Shown: positions 1-11,849 of the stretch, one piece after another
How positions within the stretch are numbered: the first letter of the stretch is position 1
Layout of the letters: every line of letters begins with the position of its first letter
Assembly: GCA_032164245.1 (NCBI GenBank)
Contig: JAVMKO010000010.1
Span: 25,494,189 to 25,558,188, forward strand
Direction: 5' to 3'
DNA: 64,000 nucleotides
Source of the DNA: Sternotherus odoratus
Lineage: Eukaryota; Chordata; Testudines; Kinosternidae
Translations under genes and position numbers: made by a program
Notes under the pieces: generated by a model
What the model was told of the DNA's origin: nothing
Database searches by the model: none
Seen by the model: the letters and a program-made list of their open reading frames with translations, nothing else

Positions 1-3000
1 CTCCTGTCACTGCATCTCTTATTTTGGTGACCATTTGATATATCTATATATTGACTGCAGTTGTCTATGAGCCTTTCCTCGCTGAAGGTTGCAGTTGTTT
101 GTCTTTTTAATAATGGTGCCATTACTACCTGTGGGATCTTGGCACAGTGCTCTCCTTTTAAAGGGACACTTTGTTCACATTAGGTCCAAAAATTAGGATT
201 AGGTAAAAAGCTTTTACAGCAATAATAGCAACAGAAAAATTACAGTGGCTGTTTTCCCCCAACTGGAAACGAACATCACCCCACATTTATAAGACTTTTA
301 CCCAATTCTCCTCTGGTCCTCCCTTACCTTCAACAGAATTACTGTCGATTTATGCCAGCATGAGAGTCACACATAAAGTCACTCAGTGCTGAATCTTCTA
401 AAAATCACCCATTGGAACCATTTGAATGGAGGAGATTTTTGCCAATATGCCATTCTGGAGGCCTGCTGTTTTAGTGGTGAAATGGTGATTGTGGGAGATT
501 GGGCTATTCAGGTCTGGGTCTAGAGATCACAATCTCTATTTGTACTGTATCCTCCATTTGGATTAGCACACCCATTTTATGTTATGTGCTGAACTCCTGT
601 CTATCCTTGCCCAAAGCAGGGTTACTATGATATATTGCAATCAGCTACGCTGACCAGGAAAGGTGCTCGATGCCTTGGTGAAGGACAATCTCTAAGAAGC
701 CATCAAGACAATAGACTAGGGCCATTTGAGTCAGATTCTCTCTCAACTGCCAGGCCATCCCCATTGAAAATGGACTCTACACAGGAGCCTGGAGGGGGAC
801 AGGACACAAGCATACCTATGGAACCCCTGGTAAAAAGAGACAGAGAAGGAGGAGGTGCCTCTGAGGGGGGACCATCCTTTGCCACAATGAAGACTAAGCT
901 GGAGAGGAAGAGGCAGGAAGGACTCTGAAATATTGGCAAAACCTGATTCACAGAAGGGGTAAGATTAAAGGTGGTGGGAGGCTGCATCTTGGGACTTCTA
1001 TTATTGTACAAAGATCTGTAACTCTGTAGTGGTTTTTTAAAAAACAATGATGTGGCTGTGGTTAAGAAATTACTTTGTTGAGGCTGTCTCCCTTGCCTTC
1101 CTGTCATGGGGTTAAACTGGTGAAATTCTGGAGCAGCTGTATAAAACATCTAAGGTGTTCAGGAGGTTTGAGGCAGCAGTTCCAGGATCTGAGTTTGAGT
1201 CCCATGTCTCAGAGAATGGCTCACATAAGAGATCTGAGCCAGGGAATGCACCCTACAGACCTAGAGATATGACCAGTCAGTAGACTCACTCTGACCCACT
1301 TGACTTAGAAGCCTGTGGGATCCAGCCTGTGGGATCCAGCCTTTGGGTCCAGTTACTACAAGAAGAGGTCTGAGCCAGGCAGTAAAATGGATCATTAATT
1401 CAGAATAGAGGTCCCTTACAAACTAATTTGTGATTGTAAAAATACGTAACAAAATCCCTTTCACAGTTTCAATTCCAGGCTGGGAATGAGAAGGGGATAT
1501 GGTACAATAGGGATTAGTAAAAGAGATTGGAAACTGTATGATAGGTGGAGTCCTTCAACAGATTTACATGTAGAGGAAACTTTGTTTAACTTTCCTTTTT
1601 TCCCCCAGCTGATTGTCTGTATTAACAAGACAATCCACTTTGTGAAAAAACCAATACAAAACATGAGAGAAAAAAATGGCACATCTGTCAACTGTCAGAA
1701 AATATTTGTTCTGAACTATACTGAAAAGAATAGCTTCCTACTACTTCTCTCTCCCATTTTTATTTTTAGTTTAGATTAGAATGGTCACTCATCAAGATAC
1801 CCCTGCAGCAAAGGAATTTAAAAGCAACCCTGTACAGACATTTCACCAGTGCTGACGTTTCAAGTTTCATTAAAGTCAAGAAGAAAAGGCTTTTTAACAT
1901 TTCTGATGTGTTTGTTTCAAAAGGAGCAGCTGGCAGTCTGGCAGGGAGGAAAAGGTCACTGGGGAGGTCAAACAAGATAATCACAGGTTTGTAGTTTACC
2001 GTAGGGCTCAGTTTAGTTCTCAATATAGTTTCCTGAAAAGGACTCAGCATAGGGGAAACTACAATTGTTTGTATCGTGGAATAGACTTTTGTGGAGGGTC
2101 TAGATTGGCACTGAAAGAGGCATTGGAGGCACTTGGCACAGGATCAGGAACCCTAGTCTAGACGTCACTAGGCCTATCCTCTGAAGTCCAAGCGCTCCCA
2201 TTATCTCTGCTGCATTCTGCAAAGCTTAGACCTCCAGGATTCTCATTTGTGCAACCCATGTTTGCCCGAACTGCTCTAAAATTAATGAAAATCTGATTAT
2301 ATAAACACACATTAACAAGCCATTTGTCCTTTATAGCACATCATATTTTTCCCGGGGGGGAACGGGAGGGGGACTTAAAAGATGTTGGTGATGGGAAAGG
2401 GAATTAGTTTTTAAATAGCTTTAGCTACACCTTCTAAGAGTAATGAGCCTGAAACTAGAAAGCACCAGACCAAAACTAACTGGCATCAGCTCGCTATTCA
2501 GGGAGATGGAGAGAACTGCACTTATGCCACTAGCATTCTCTTATTCACGCACACATGAGAACTCAACTAAATTACAATTAATAGAACATGGAAGGATTAT
2601 GTTGGGCACATGCCCCCAAGAGAGAATTTTGACCACACCAAATCTGCTTTGAGCACTAAATCAGTCAATCTTGTTCCTGACTTCTGTGCACAGGCACCAG
2701 CCCTGCCCTAATCGCCTCTGTGCCTCAGGAAGGACACCTCTCTACCCCAATCATTGCCTTTCACCGGTCTCTTGAGTCCTGTTCCATGTGAGACACATCA
2801 GCCCCCGCCCAAACCTTCACTCCCACATGGTCCACACCACATATCCAGCCAGCTGGCAATTCTACTTCACAGATCACACAGGGAATAAGAACAGAGTGGA
2901 GGCTGACCTTCAAAGCAGTAACTCTGCTTCTGTACCAGTAGTTCTGAATTAGCTCTAGTAATAGCTACTATATTACACTACCATGCATCTATTAATTAAT

Positions 3001-6000
3001 TACCCCATGTGCATTTCATCTACCCCACACCAATGGAGACTTAGTTAGCTAATACTTTGCTCTCAAGGCAGGCCTGCCCCATCTGGAGAATTGTGATCTT
3101 AATCCCAAAGTCTAGCTGCATACTATGAATATTCAGCTCACTCAGATAAATCTACATTACTCTCGCTTACAATATTCCTTTTTTCAGATGCATAAATTCC
3201 AAAGAAGTGCAAAATCCTTATGCCCTGCTTGGCATGGAGTGCTGTTTTCTATACTGCATAATTATTTTATTTAATCAGGTATACTTATGTTGCATGCATG
3301 TGAAGAGTGGCCAAAAATGTGACCCTTCATAGACAAAGAAAAAAATATAATGCATATTTGGAACAGGAAAAAAATGCATATTTTACATTAAGACAGAAAT
3401 TCTTAGAGATGGACAGAAAAATAAATACATCACAATGGCACCAAGTCAATAGTTTTCCTTTCATGTGTCTGACATATCTCCTTACTCTACTGTTCTAAAC
3501 AAAGCAGTGCAGAGCCAAGACAGCAGCAGTGATCACCACTACAAAAACATTTACAAGTACTTTCCAAACAGCAGTACTGAGATACTACACTGACTCCCCT
3601 CTATTTTGAACAGACAAGTAACAGCGGTATGTCAGCTACAGTCAGGTAAGCAGTATAATAAATTTTGTCTTTTTTCATAGTCAGCACTGTGCAGAAGACT
3701 GTTCTGGGGTCTAGTCTGTCTCCTGGTAAGAGGCAGGAAGGGCACGGCTTGATTTTGTATATCGGAGGTGCAGTTAGCAGAGCTGAGATGTTAAAAACAA
3801 AACAGTTTACCCTTTGTAAAAGGAGAACAATAGTAAAATTGTCTTTTGAATTGTAAATTGAGAAAAAAGGTGATCCTAGCTGAGACAGCATCAATACTGT
3901 ATGCAACCCCATGATGGCAATTTTTGCAGTCTCTCTCCTTATTATAACCACGTCAAGCATTATTATTATTTATTTGTAGAGCTCTGAGCATTTTATTCAG
4001 TGGTAAATATAAGCATAAGAAAACATGGCATGTGCCTCAAGGACTTTGCAGTCTAGTTCAGATACAGACACAATACACTGGCAATGGGACAAGCTGGAGG
4101 CAGTGGAAGTTGAAAGATTTTGCATGGATGAAAAATGTCCTCACAATATTGGTAATTTGCTTAGAACCCTCTCTCTCTAAACACAATGCCACGAACAATG
4201 GAATCCTTTCCTATTCCGTCAAAGCTCACACAATATAAGGGAGAGAAAAATGCCTCTCTTGTCATTGCTTCTTGTTTGTGAAAGCAGCCTCCTTCAGCCT
4301 TTTGAAAGGTATTTCATCTATATTGTAAATAACAGCATGAGCGGTGCCATCGAACGCATGGTCTGTAATTAGATCTCAGGGTTCTGCTGTGGTTCATAAA
4401 CCACGTCAGCGACCCTTTCATGGTTAAAGGCGCTATCCACAGAATTGCAACCTTGATTTCATTCCCACAGAACATATCATTTTGCAGACAGTTTTACCTT
4501 CTAATCATACAGATGACAAAAATCTTCCAGACTGCAGTACATTCATTCAGTACAGCTCTCTTATCAAAACAATATCTTTCAGTAAAATTAGAAGTTTATT
4601 ACCTGCCACGGGGGATTTGTACATAATAATCAGACAGGAAAAAGCTATCATGTGCCCAAAGAACCCTGTAAATACATCCTCACTATAAAAAACTGCAGAC
4701 AACAGGGCCACTTCCAGTAGACACTTTCAGAAGCAAAGGGAAAGGTGAACTGTCAGCCCTGTAGCACAAGGACAATGATAAGTCTGCATTTCTGTGGCAT
4801 ATTCCATCTGATGCTCTAATAACACTTTACAGACGTCAGACAATTAAAAGCCTTCACAATAGGAAAGAGTGAGGGAAAGCAGTAATATTTTACCCTCATT
4901 TTAGAATCTAATCTAACCAAGACATAGACCATGCCTCACTCTGGGGGGGCTATCAGTAGAACCATAACGAGAGGCACAGACCTTTCTATCTCAAGTTCTG
5001 TGCTTTAAGCACTGGCCCATGCCACTGCTCCTGTATTTGCAAGTGACTGTAATGCAAGGCAGCCTTTTGGGCTTCTCAGTTGCTGGCCGTGGGAGGCAGG
5101 GCCCATTGCAGAGGAGAAGCACGGAGTCTTGGTGGGGGGGAATGCTGAATGCACCGCTGTAATGAACTCTCTGGTAACTAGGAAGTTAAGCGAAATTAGT
5201 TCCTCTGAGGAGACTGTACATTGACAATGGGGTGAGCCTGATTGTAAACTTCTGGAAAATACGGTGAGTGTGAACCTGTGTCTCATGAACTAAAGACAGT
5301 GGCAGCATTAGGCACGTGTGTAGTAGGGGCCCCATACCACACAACCAGACAGTGGCTGGTCAGAGGATCACTTATATTCTTCATTGCATCTAAATCCAGC
5401 ACCAGTGGGGAGAAAATGAATGGCTTAACTGCCTTACACTGCACACTGCTTAGAAAGTTGTGGTTTGGCTTCATCTCCTGGCTTCCTGATCCAGGCCAGG
5501 TGTTGGTCCAGAGAGGCCATGCAGTGTCACAAACAGGTGAGTGGGTGAGGGTTTCGGACACACAGAGGCGAGGGGTGAACTATCTATATGTTGGAAGGGA
5601 GCTGGGTGGGGAATGACATGCTTCTTTCCCATGAACCACAAACATAATGAAATTGGAGGGGAATTATTACTTTTAAATGCAACCATCATTTCTAAGCAAG
5701 TGGCTCCCAAGCTTTTGCACAAAAGGTGAACTACATCCGAGAGATTGTCCCATGTTCACCTCCCTCCCCATTTATGATGTCACAACGTCCCTGTCACAAC
5801 TACAGTCATGTCTTCCATCACACATGCATTTTTAGCTGACTTTGGAGCAAGAACAGTTTGTTTTGTTCTACACTTTCTACTGCTGCTATTTTCATCTCCT
5901 CCTGTTTGTTCTGGTTCTCTCAACTGGAAACCAGGGAAGCTAGCACAACCTGACCAGACAACTGTTCTCAGAGCACTAGAAAGTGTCTCCCAAAACACAG

Positions 6001-6959
6001 CTGTGCATTGAGCAAGGAAATTAAATCCTAGAGATAGGGAAGTTGCAGTTGCCTACTTTTCATCCTTCCTACCTGTATGTCTGCCTGATGTGCTATGGGA
6101 ACAAAATCCAGCCTAAAAAGCTTTTTGCTTTTTTTCAAATACATTCAGGTTGGTTTACAGACCATTCAGGAATTTAATGGCTTTACATCCTGCACAAAGG
6201 AGATATGCAGAATGAAAGCAAATAGAGCAAGCCTGTGTTCTGATGAGGTATGTAAATAACTAACAGACGCAAGTATAACAAGATAATGGCACAGAAGTGG
6301 AAGACATTTAATTATAGCCATTCAGGCAAGTTATCCCTTTTCTAAGCTAATGCTGAATCAAGAGGAAAAAGTGCCTGGGTATTTATTTTTTTGAGTCTGT
6401 GATCCTTTATAATCATATATTTAGTCATTAGAAAATTCTGCTTTCTAAGATGCAAAGAGTCAAATGAAAGAGGGTTGCATTATTAGAGTAATGTATTTTA
6501 AAATATAATTTAAACTTAGAGTACATGTGTGCCAGTTGTTATTGGCCTTTAAATCCAAACTGATTTTTCATAACTGAATTGTGTTGCAGGCCTTTCTTAT
6601 TCTTCACCCCTTACTATAAATGCTGAGACATATTTGGTGAATTTGGTATATTTCATTTTGAACACTAATGTAAATCTTGAGAGTAACTTGAAACCAAATC
6701 ATGACCATACACCAAATGGTAAACATGGTAAATGTCCACTAGGTGGAGCCAAACCACCATGAACTGAAATAAGGTGGTAAATGTGTGGTGGTGAAGGAGG
6801 TGAGGAAGTGGCATGGGGAAGAGAAATACAGACTGTGCCTCAGCATGTATTAGCTTTTCTGACTGAAGTTAGGGGGAATGATTCACATGCTCCCACCTCC
6901 CCCTTTCTGCTCAAGCTCTTTACAGAACTGCTTTGGAGGGATTCAGAGGGGAACTGTGG
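1..6959. other. Intronic or intergenic sequence without recognised genes
   Basis: I see no exon or intact mobile element here. Open frames are short and carry no recognisable domain. Around 3960-4080 the sequence resembles the tail of an old amniote SINE, but it is too decayed to name. I looked on the minus strand for the missing last APBA2 exon(s), which would encode the rest of PDZ2 and the C-terminus, and did not find them. Confidence 0.5.
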
Positions 6960-7641
6960 AAGCCAATAGGCGTGGTGGAGCAAACGGATCAGATAGAGAC
7001 ATCCCTTAAGGGGGGATTTACTAAAGGTGATACTCTATATCCTAGTAAAGAGGAGAGGATAGCAGTTGATGACGTACAGGTAAGGAACTGAAGAGAAACA
7101 GTCCAACAAAAGAGATTCTCATTCACTTACATCACATGAAAGCAGACAACTAAATATTGACAAGTTTTATAAGTGTTTGTACACAAACGCTAGAAGGCTA
7201 AATACTAAGACTAGTGAACTGGGTGTCTGGTATTAAATGAGGACATTGATATAATAGGCATTTACAAAAACTTGGTGGCACAATGATCATCAATGGGACA
7301 CAGTAATAACAGGGTGCAAAATATACAGGAGGTCACACGGGTCGGGGAGTGGCCCTATATGTCAAAGAATAGAGTCAAATGTAATAAAAAATCTTAAATG
7401 AATCAAACCGTACCAAAGAATATTTATAGACTGGGGTGGGCAAACTTTTTGACATGAGGGCCACATTGGGTTCAAAATTGTATGGAGGGCCAGGTAGGGA
7501 AGGCTGTGCCTCCCCAAACAGCCTGTCCCCGCCCCCTAGCTGACCCCCTCCCACGTCCCACCCCGACTTCCCCCCTCAGAACCACCGACCCATCCAACCC
7601 CCCCTCCTTGTCACCTGACTCAGGGCCGGCGACAGGGTGGT

Positions 7642-7722
7642 ACAACGGTTACAGCTGTACCGGGCCCCGGACTTCAGGGGGGGCCCCCTGAGGTCTGGGG
7701 CCGGTACAGCTGTAACCGTTGT
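7642..7722. repeat. Inverted repeat (hairpin) within hAT B
   Basis: The arm ACAACGGTTACAGCTGTACC is mirrored by GGTACAGCTGTAACCGTTGT about 40 bases later, and the sequence between them continues the pairing through CCCCGGACTTCAGGGGG and CCCCCTGAGGTCTGGGG with a few mismatches. The loop is only a few G residues. It belongs to the left subterminal region of the nested transposon. Confidence 0.85.
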
Positions 7723-7884
7723 CGCTGGGGCTGTGAGCGAGGCGCGGCTCGGGCAGCCGCTGCCGCGCTCACCAGCCCCCTCCCCCGCCCCCCAGCAGCT
7801 TCCCCCGCCCCCCCTGTGCATCTCCTAGCCGGCCACGCAGCCGCAGCACATGCGCGGGTTGGGACCGGCAGCAGGTAGGAGGCG

Positions 7885-8815
7885 CGCGGGGGGGGGGGTG
7901 TCTCAGATCGACGCGGGGGATTCCCGCGGGAGGCAGGACACGGGGGGGGGGGGGGCGCGGGAGATTGCCGGGGGGGGGGGCTCAGGGGGCCGGAGATCGA
8001 CGCGGGGGATTCCTGCGGGAGTCAGGAGACGGGGGGGGAGGGGGGGAACGCGGGAGATTGCCGGGGGGGGGGGGCTCAGGCGGCCGGAGATCGACGCGGG
8101 GGATTCCTGCGGGAGTCAGGAGACGGGGGGGGGGGGGGCGCGGGAGATTGCCGGGGGCGGGGCCTCAGGCGGCCGGAGATCGACCGGGGGGGGATTCCCG
8201 CGGGAGGCAGGAGATCGGCCGGGGAGGGGGGGCCTGCGGGAGTCAGGAGACGGGGGGGGGGGGGCGCGTGGGGCCGGAGATCGACGGGGGGGATTCCCAC
8301 GGGAGACAGGAGATCGGCCGGGGAGGGGGGGCCCGCGGGAGACAGGAGATCGGCCAAGGAGGGGGGGCCTGCGGGAGGCAGGAGACCGGCGGGGGGGGGG
8401 GCTCGGGTGGTGGGAGATCGGCCGGGGGGGGCCCGCGGGAGGCAGGAGACCGGCGGGGGGGGGGGGGCTCGGGCGGCGGGAGATCGGCCGGGGAGGGGGG
8501 GCCCACGGGAGGCAGGAGACCGGGGGGGGGGCCACGGGAGGTAGGGGAACGGGAGGCGGGAGACCGGCGGGGGGGGGGGGCCGCGGGAGGCGGGAGATCG
8601 GCCGGGGAGGGGGGGCCTGCGGGAGGCAGGAGACCGGGGGGGGGGGGATCGGCCGGGGGAGGGGCCGCGGGAGGCAGGAGACGGGGGGCGCAGGAGATCG
8701 GCGGGGGGGGCCCGCGGGCGGCGAGAGACTGGCGGGGGGGCCCCGCGGGTGGCGGGAGACTGGCGCGGGGGGGGGGGGGGCCTGCGGGCGGCGGGAGACC
8801 GGGGGGGGGCGTACG
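7885..8815 (+). repeat. G-rich tandem array (degenerate minisatellite)
   Basis: Runs of 7 to 14 G alternate with variants of GGAGATCGGCC, GCGGGAGGCAGGAGAC and GGAGATTGCCGG. Early units are about 85 bp; later ones are about 60-70 bp. The plus strand therefore carries many closely spaced G tracts, the pattern expected for G-quadruplex formation. Such homopolymer-rich sequence is hard to assemble, so copy number and run lengths may be inexact. It lies entirely inside hAT B. Confidence 0.9.
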
Positions 8816-9830
8816 GTCTGCTGTAGGGGGCCCCAAAATTCCTGTCGCCGGCCCTGACCTCACTACCCCCTCAAGAGATCCCCCACCCCTAATCACTCCC
8901 CAGGACCCCAACCCCCCCATTCCCTGTCCCGACTGCCCCAGCCCTAACCACATCCTGCCCTTGACAGGCCCCCTGGGACTCCTACGCCCTATCCAACGCC
9001 CCCATTCCCCATCCCCTGACCGCCCCCTGAGACTCCAACCTCTTGCCCTGAGCCCCGCCCCAGCTCCCTTACCACGCTGCTGTGCTGATCCACTGGAGCG
9101 CACAGCCCTACCCTCCAGAGTGCTGCTCGCGTGGTGCACTGAGGATGCCGGGGAGGTGGGAGAACGAGGGAGGGTGGGAGAGGAGCTAGCCTCTCCAGCC
9201 AGGAGCTCAGGAGACCAGACAGGACTGGCCCGCAGGCCGAAGTTTGCCCACCCCTGCTATCGACAGAAATTCCGTTCTTGACTGGGCAGAGTATAGCAAT
9301 AGGAATATACTACTGACCACCTGGCCAGGATGGTGACAGTGACTGTGCAATACTCAAGGAGATTAGAAAGGCTACGAAAACAAAAAACCCAATAATAATG
9401 GGGGATTTCAACTATCTCCAGATAGACTGAGTACATCAATGTGTGCTCCCTGAAGCAGCTAGTCCTAGACTCACAAGGGGAGAGGCATTTCCTGACTTGA
9501 TCCTAAACTGATCAGATGATCTACTCCAAGAGGTGAAGACAGATGAACCACCAGTAACAGTGACCATAATGTAATTTAAATGTAACATCCTTGTAGGGGA
9601 GAAAATACCACAAGTAGCATGTAACTTCAAAAGCAGGAACTACACAAAAATGAGGAGGCTAGTTGAACAGAAATTTAAAAAACAGTCACAAGAGTCAAAT
9701 GCCTGCAAGCCGCATGGAAACTATTTAAAAACACCATAAGAGAGGCTCAAATTAAATGTATACCCTAAATAAAAAAAACAGTAAGATGATCAAAAAACCA
9801 TCACCATAGCTAAACAACTGAGTGAAAGTG

Positions 9831-10141
9831 GCAGTTGTAGGCAAAGAGATATACTGGCAGGAAGGGTGGAAGATGAGAAGCAGGCATATTCCTAGCTCCC
9901 TCTTCAATAGCAGATGCTCCATTTATTGTGAAACTCCTCTGAAAATGAATCCTTTTCTCCAAAGGATCCAGTGTAAGTAAATTCCACTGCATATGCATTG
10001 GGCATAATCTTTAAAACTTTTATTTACAGTGTATTTACAATATTCTTTATTCTTAGAAGGAGGAAGCATCACAGATGTTACAAACAACATTTAAAGATAT
10101 ACTGCTAATGAAAAGGTTTTACCGGGCATAGCACCACGTCA
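9831..10141. other. Intronic spacer, nothing recognised
   Basis: AT-rich unique-looking sequence between the old CR1 and a Tigger-like MITE. No exon, RNA gene or repeat was recognised. Confidence 0.4.
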
Positions 10142-10143
10142 TA

Positions 10144-10442
10144 CAGTAGACTCTCGATTATCCAGGATGATAGGGAAAAAATTAAACCTGGTTAATAAAA
10201 TCCTGGATATTCACCATCCATAGGAAATATGGGAAGGGCGGTGTTGGTTCACCAGCCACCCTGCGCCAGGGAGAGGGGGTGTTGGTTTACTGGCTGCCCT
10301 GCACCCTGGTGGGGTTTTCTTGCGTGTGTTCTTGGGGCGGCAACAAAGCCAGAACCGGTCCTGCGAGTTACACATATTTTTTTGACCCGCTGGTTAATCC
10401 ACATTCTGGTTAACCCACTTCTGGATAATCAAGAGTCTACTG
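10144..10442. mobile_element. Tigger/pogo-like MITE, copy 1
   Basis: The left end is CAGTAGACTCTCGATTATCC and the right end is the inverse, GGATAATCAAGAGTCTACTG. TA dinucleotides flank both ends, the target duplication of Tc1/mariner-pogo elements. The 299-bp copy is related along its length to the one at 61819-62137; both contain GGTTCACCAGCCACCCTGCG and an ACAAAGCCAGA block. No transposase is encoded, so it is non-autonomous. Confidence 0.9.
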
Positions 10443-10444
10443 TA

Positions 10445-11214
10445 CATAGGAGTTGATGCAAGTGAAGCATAGGGCATATAGTAGATCATCGGAACTACCG
10501 ACAAAGGGGTAGTAGATATTGACGTACAGTAGATTTAAATAAGAAGGTTTGATAAATCAAGGGATCAAAATGCAAAAATAGGGGCCCTGTGTTTGTGGAA
10601 TATGGGTACAGGTCAGACAAACTGAATTCTCAGAAAACAGAGATCCTGATGGCATGATGGACTTAATGAGTGATTATGACTCAAGCACACGTATGAGCTC
10701 TACAAATTTTCACTGGCTATGAACAGCCCCTTCTCTTCAAGCCTATCAGCAGAGATGAATACTTCAGGGATGGGACTTATGCTTGTGACTTTAGGTCTCA
10801 CTGTTCTAAACAGCTGGCACAGCCTAACTGCACTGCATGCCCCACATCAGCAGCCTGTCATGTTCCTTGACTGCTACTTTACTTCTCTCACCCTCCCAAT
10901 CTGTTCCTTTGGCTAGACTGATGCTAGGACATCCAATCTCCTACAAATCAAATGTTTACTTTGCATTTGAGTATGTCCTACAACAAACAATGTTACACAC
11001 ACATACACACACACACACCTCCCCAACATACAGATGTAAAATTCTGTCTCTGCATATGCTTCTTTGCAAGGCTACCTTATAAGCTAGGAAACTCAAAAGG
11101 TTCAAAGTGCACAAAAAGCTCACAATTTGTGGGTGTTTAAAAAAATATTTCAGTTATTTAGCTTTTTAACATGTTTCCACATAAAAGCCATAAACAATTA
11201 AAGTACAAACTTAC
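10445..11214. other. APBA2 intron, nothing recognised beyond a short CA repeat
   Basis: Between the MITE and the most 3' exon seen, the only structure is a short CA-rich run near 10995-11020. No further exon was found. Confidence 0.4.
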
Positions 11215-11334
11215 AATTCCGTTCTGTACACTGAAGCCCAGCTGGTATTTCAGGTCTGGTCGTTTTATGAGGACGGTTGTAACAGGAGGACAGCTGACAA
11301 TGTTCAGTTTCACCTGCGTCTGGTTCTTAAGACC
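11215..11334 (-). CDS. APBA2: APBA2 exon: PDZ1-PDZ2 junction and start of PDZ2
   Basis: This 120-bp exon encodes 40 residues in phase 0, from [15 protein letters not shown] to [10 protein letters not shown]. It finishes the last strand of PDZ1 and opens PDZ2, including the LGFSV carboxylate-binding loop that corresponds to the GLGF motif. The acceptor is TTTTTCAG and the donor is GTAAGT directly after ATT. The next exon should begin with ICSLMRGG by family comparison, but it is not seen in the 11.2 kb remaining on this side. The intron that follows is therefore at least that long, unless the missing exon went unrecognised. Confidence 0.96.
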
Positions 11335-11849
11335 CTGAAAAATATCCCAAATGTTAGCATTTCATTTTCTGAAGTGGTTCTAACTGGTGCTCCCTGGAAG
11401 TCTCTGAAGTAGCTGAGCTTGAAACCCTGTATCCCTCCCTCCCTGCAGCTGCAACTAACATAGGACTGACCATATGAAGGAACACTCTGCCACTCTAAAT
11501 GAAAATTATCCTAATGATCCCGAGGAAAGAAGTCAGGGACTCTTTCTGAATTATTAGTCCAACTGGCCATCCCCAAACCTTACCAACAATAACAATTCAC
11601 TCTCATGTAGATATCACCTTCAATCCAAGTATCTTGCAGCCCTTCATAATTGTTAAAGAACGCAGCTTCAACATGCCTAATAATAGGATACTGTAATCTC
11701 CATTTTACAAATTGGTATAGTGAGGCCAAGGCCTTCTCTGCTCTAATGAATTATCTCAAATTTTCCACCCATCATTAATGCCGAACCACCTCGAACAGCA
11801 TTAGCAATACTGTGGGTCGTAGTGCTGATTGGCTCCCAGTGAAGTTGAC
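11335..11849. other. APBA2 intron, nothing recognised
   Basis: No exon or datable repeat is visible between the PDZ2 exon and the old CR1 that begins near 11850. Confidence 0.4.

Larger units (their letters stand above)
7621..8856. mobile_element. hAT-like element, family B, copy 1, nested inside the family A hAT
   Basis: The left end reads CAGGGCCGGCGACAGG and the right end is its inverse, CCTGTCGCCGGCCCTG. The flanking 8-mers are ACCTGACT and ACCTCACT, seven of eight identical, as expected for a hAT target duplication. Inside are an inverted repeat near 7642-7722 and a long G-rich tandem array. No transposase frame is visible; the long open frames across it are side effects of G runs. This is the third nesting level: CR1, then hAT A, then hAT B. 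Confidence 0.85.
7431..9256. mobile_element. hAT element, family A, copy 1 (host of a nested hAT)
   Basis: The ends are inverted: the left begins CTGGGGTGGGCAAAC and the right ends GTTTGCCCACCCCTG. The flanks TTATAGAC and CTATCGAC match at six of eight bases, which fits an old 8-bp hAT target duplication. The subterminal text on the left (GAGGGCCACAT, then GGAGGGCCAGGTAGGG) recurs in the copies at 17267-17719 and 62741-63365. It encodes no transposase. Its 1826-bp length comes from a second hAT inserted at 7621-8856. It sits inside the CR1 that spans 6960-9830. Confidence 0.85.
6960..9830 (+). mobile_element. Old CR1 LINE, interrupted by a hAT insertion
   Basis: Plus-strand translation gives decayed CR1 ORF2 endonuclease sequence on both sides of a DNA transposon. 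Before the insertion it reads LYTNARRLNTK and continues to about 7430. After 9257 it resumes with IYYRPPGQDGDSD and NPIIMGDFNYLQID, the conserved endonuclease block, and fades near 9830. Stops and frameshifts show it is dead. CR1 is the dominant LINE of turtles, birds and crocodilians. The start near 6960 is approximate. The two halves are collinear, so this is one insertion later split by the hAT element at 7431-9256. Confidence 0.8.

Noticed and set aside
7850..9281. Long open frames (335, 438 and 298 codons) rich in Gly, Arg or Pro across the G-rich array
   Set aside because: They arise in several frames and on both strands from G runs and tandem repeats inside a transposon. No start context, domain or splice structure supports them.
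1..11214. Search for the final APBA2 exon(s) encoding the rest of PDZ2 and the C-terminus
   Set aside because: No minus-strand frame resembling MRGGIAERGG or the family C-terminus was found, so I place these exons outside the window.
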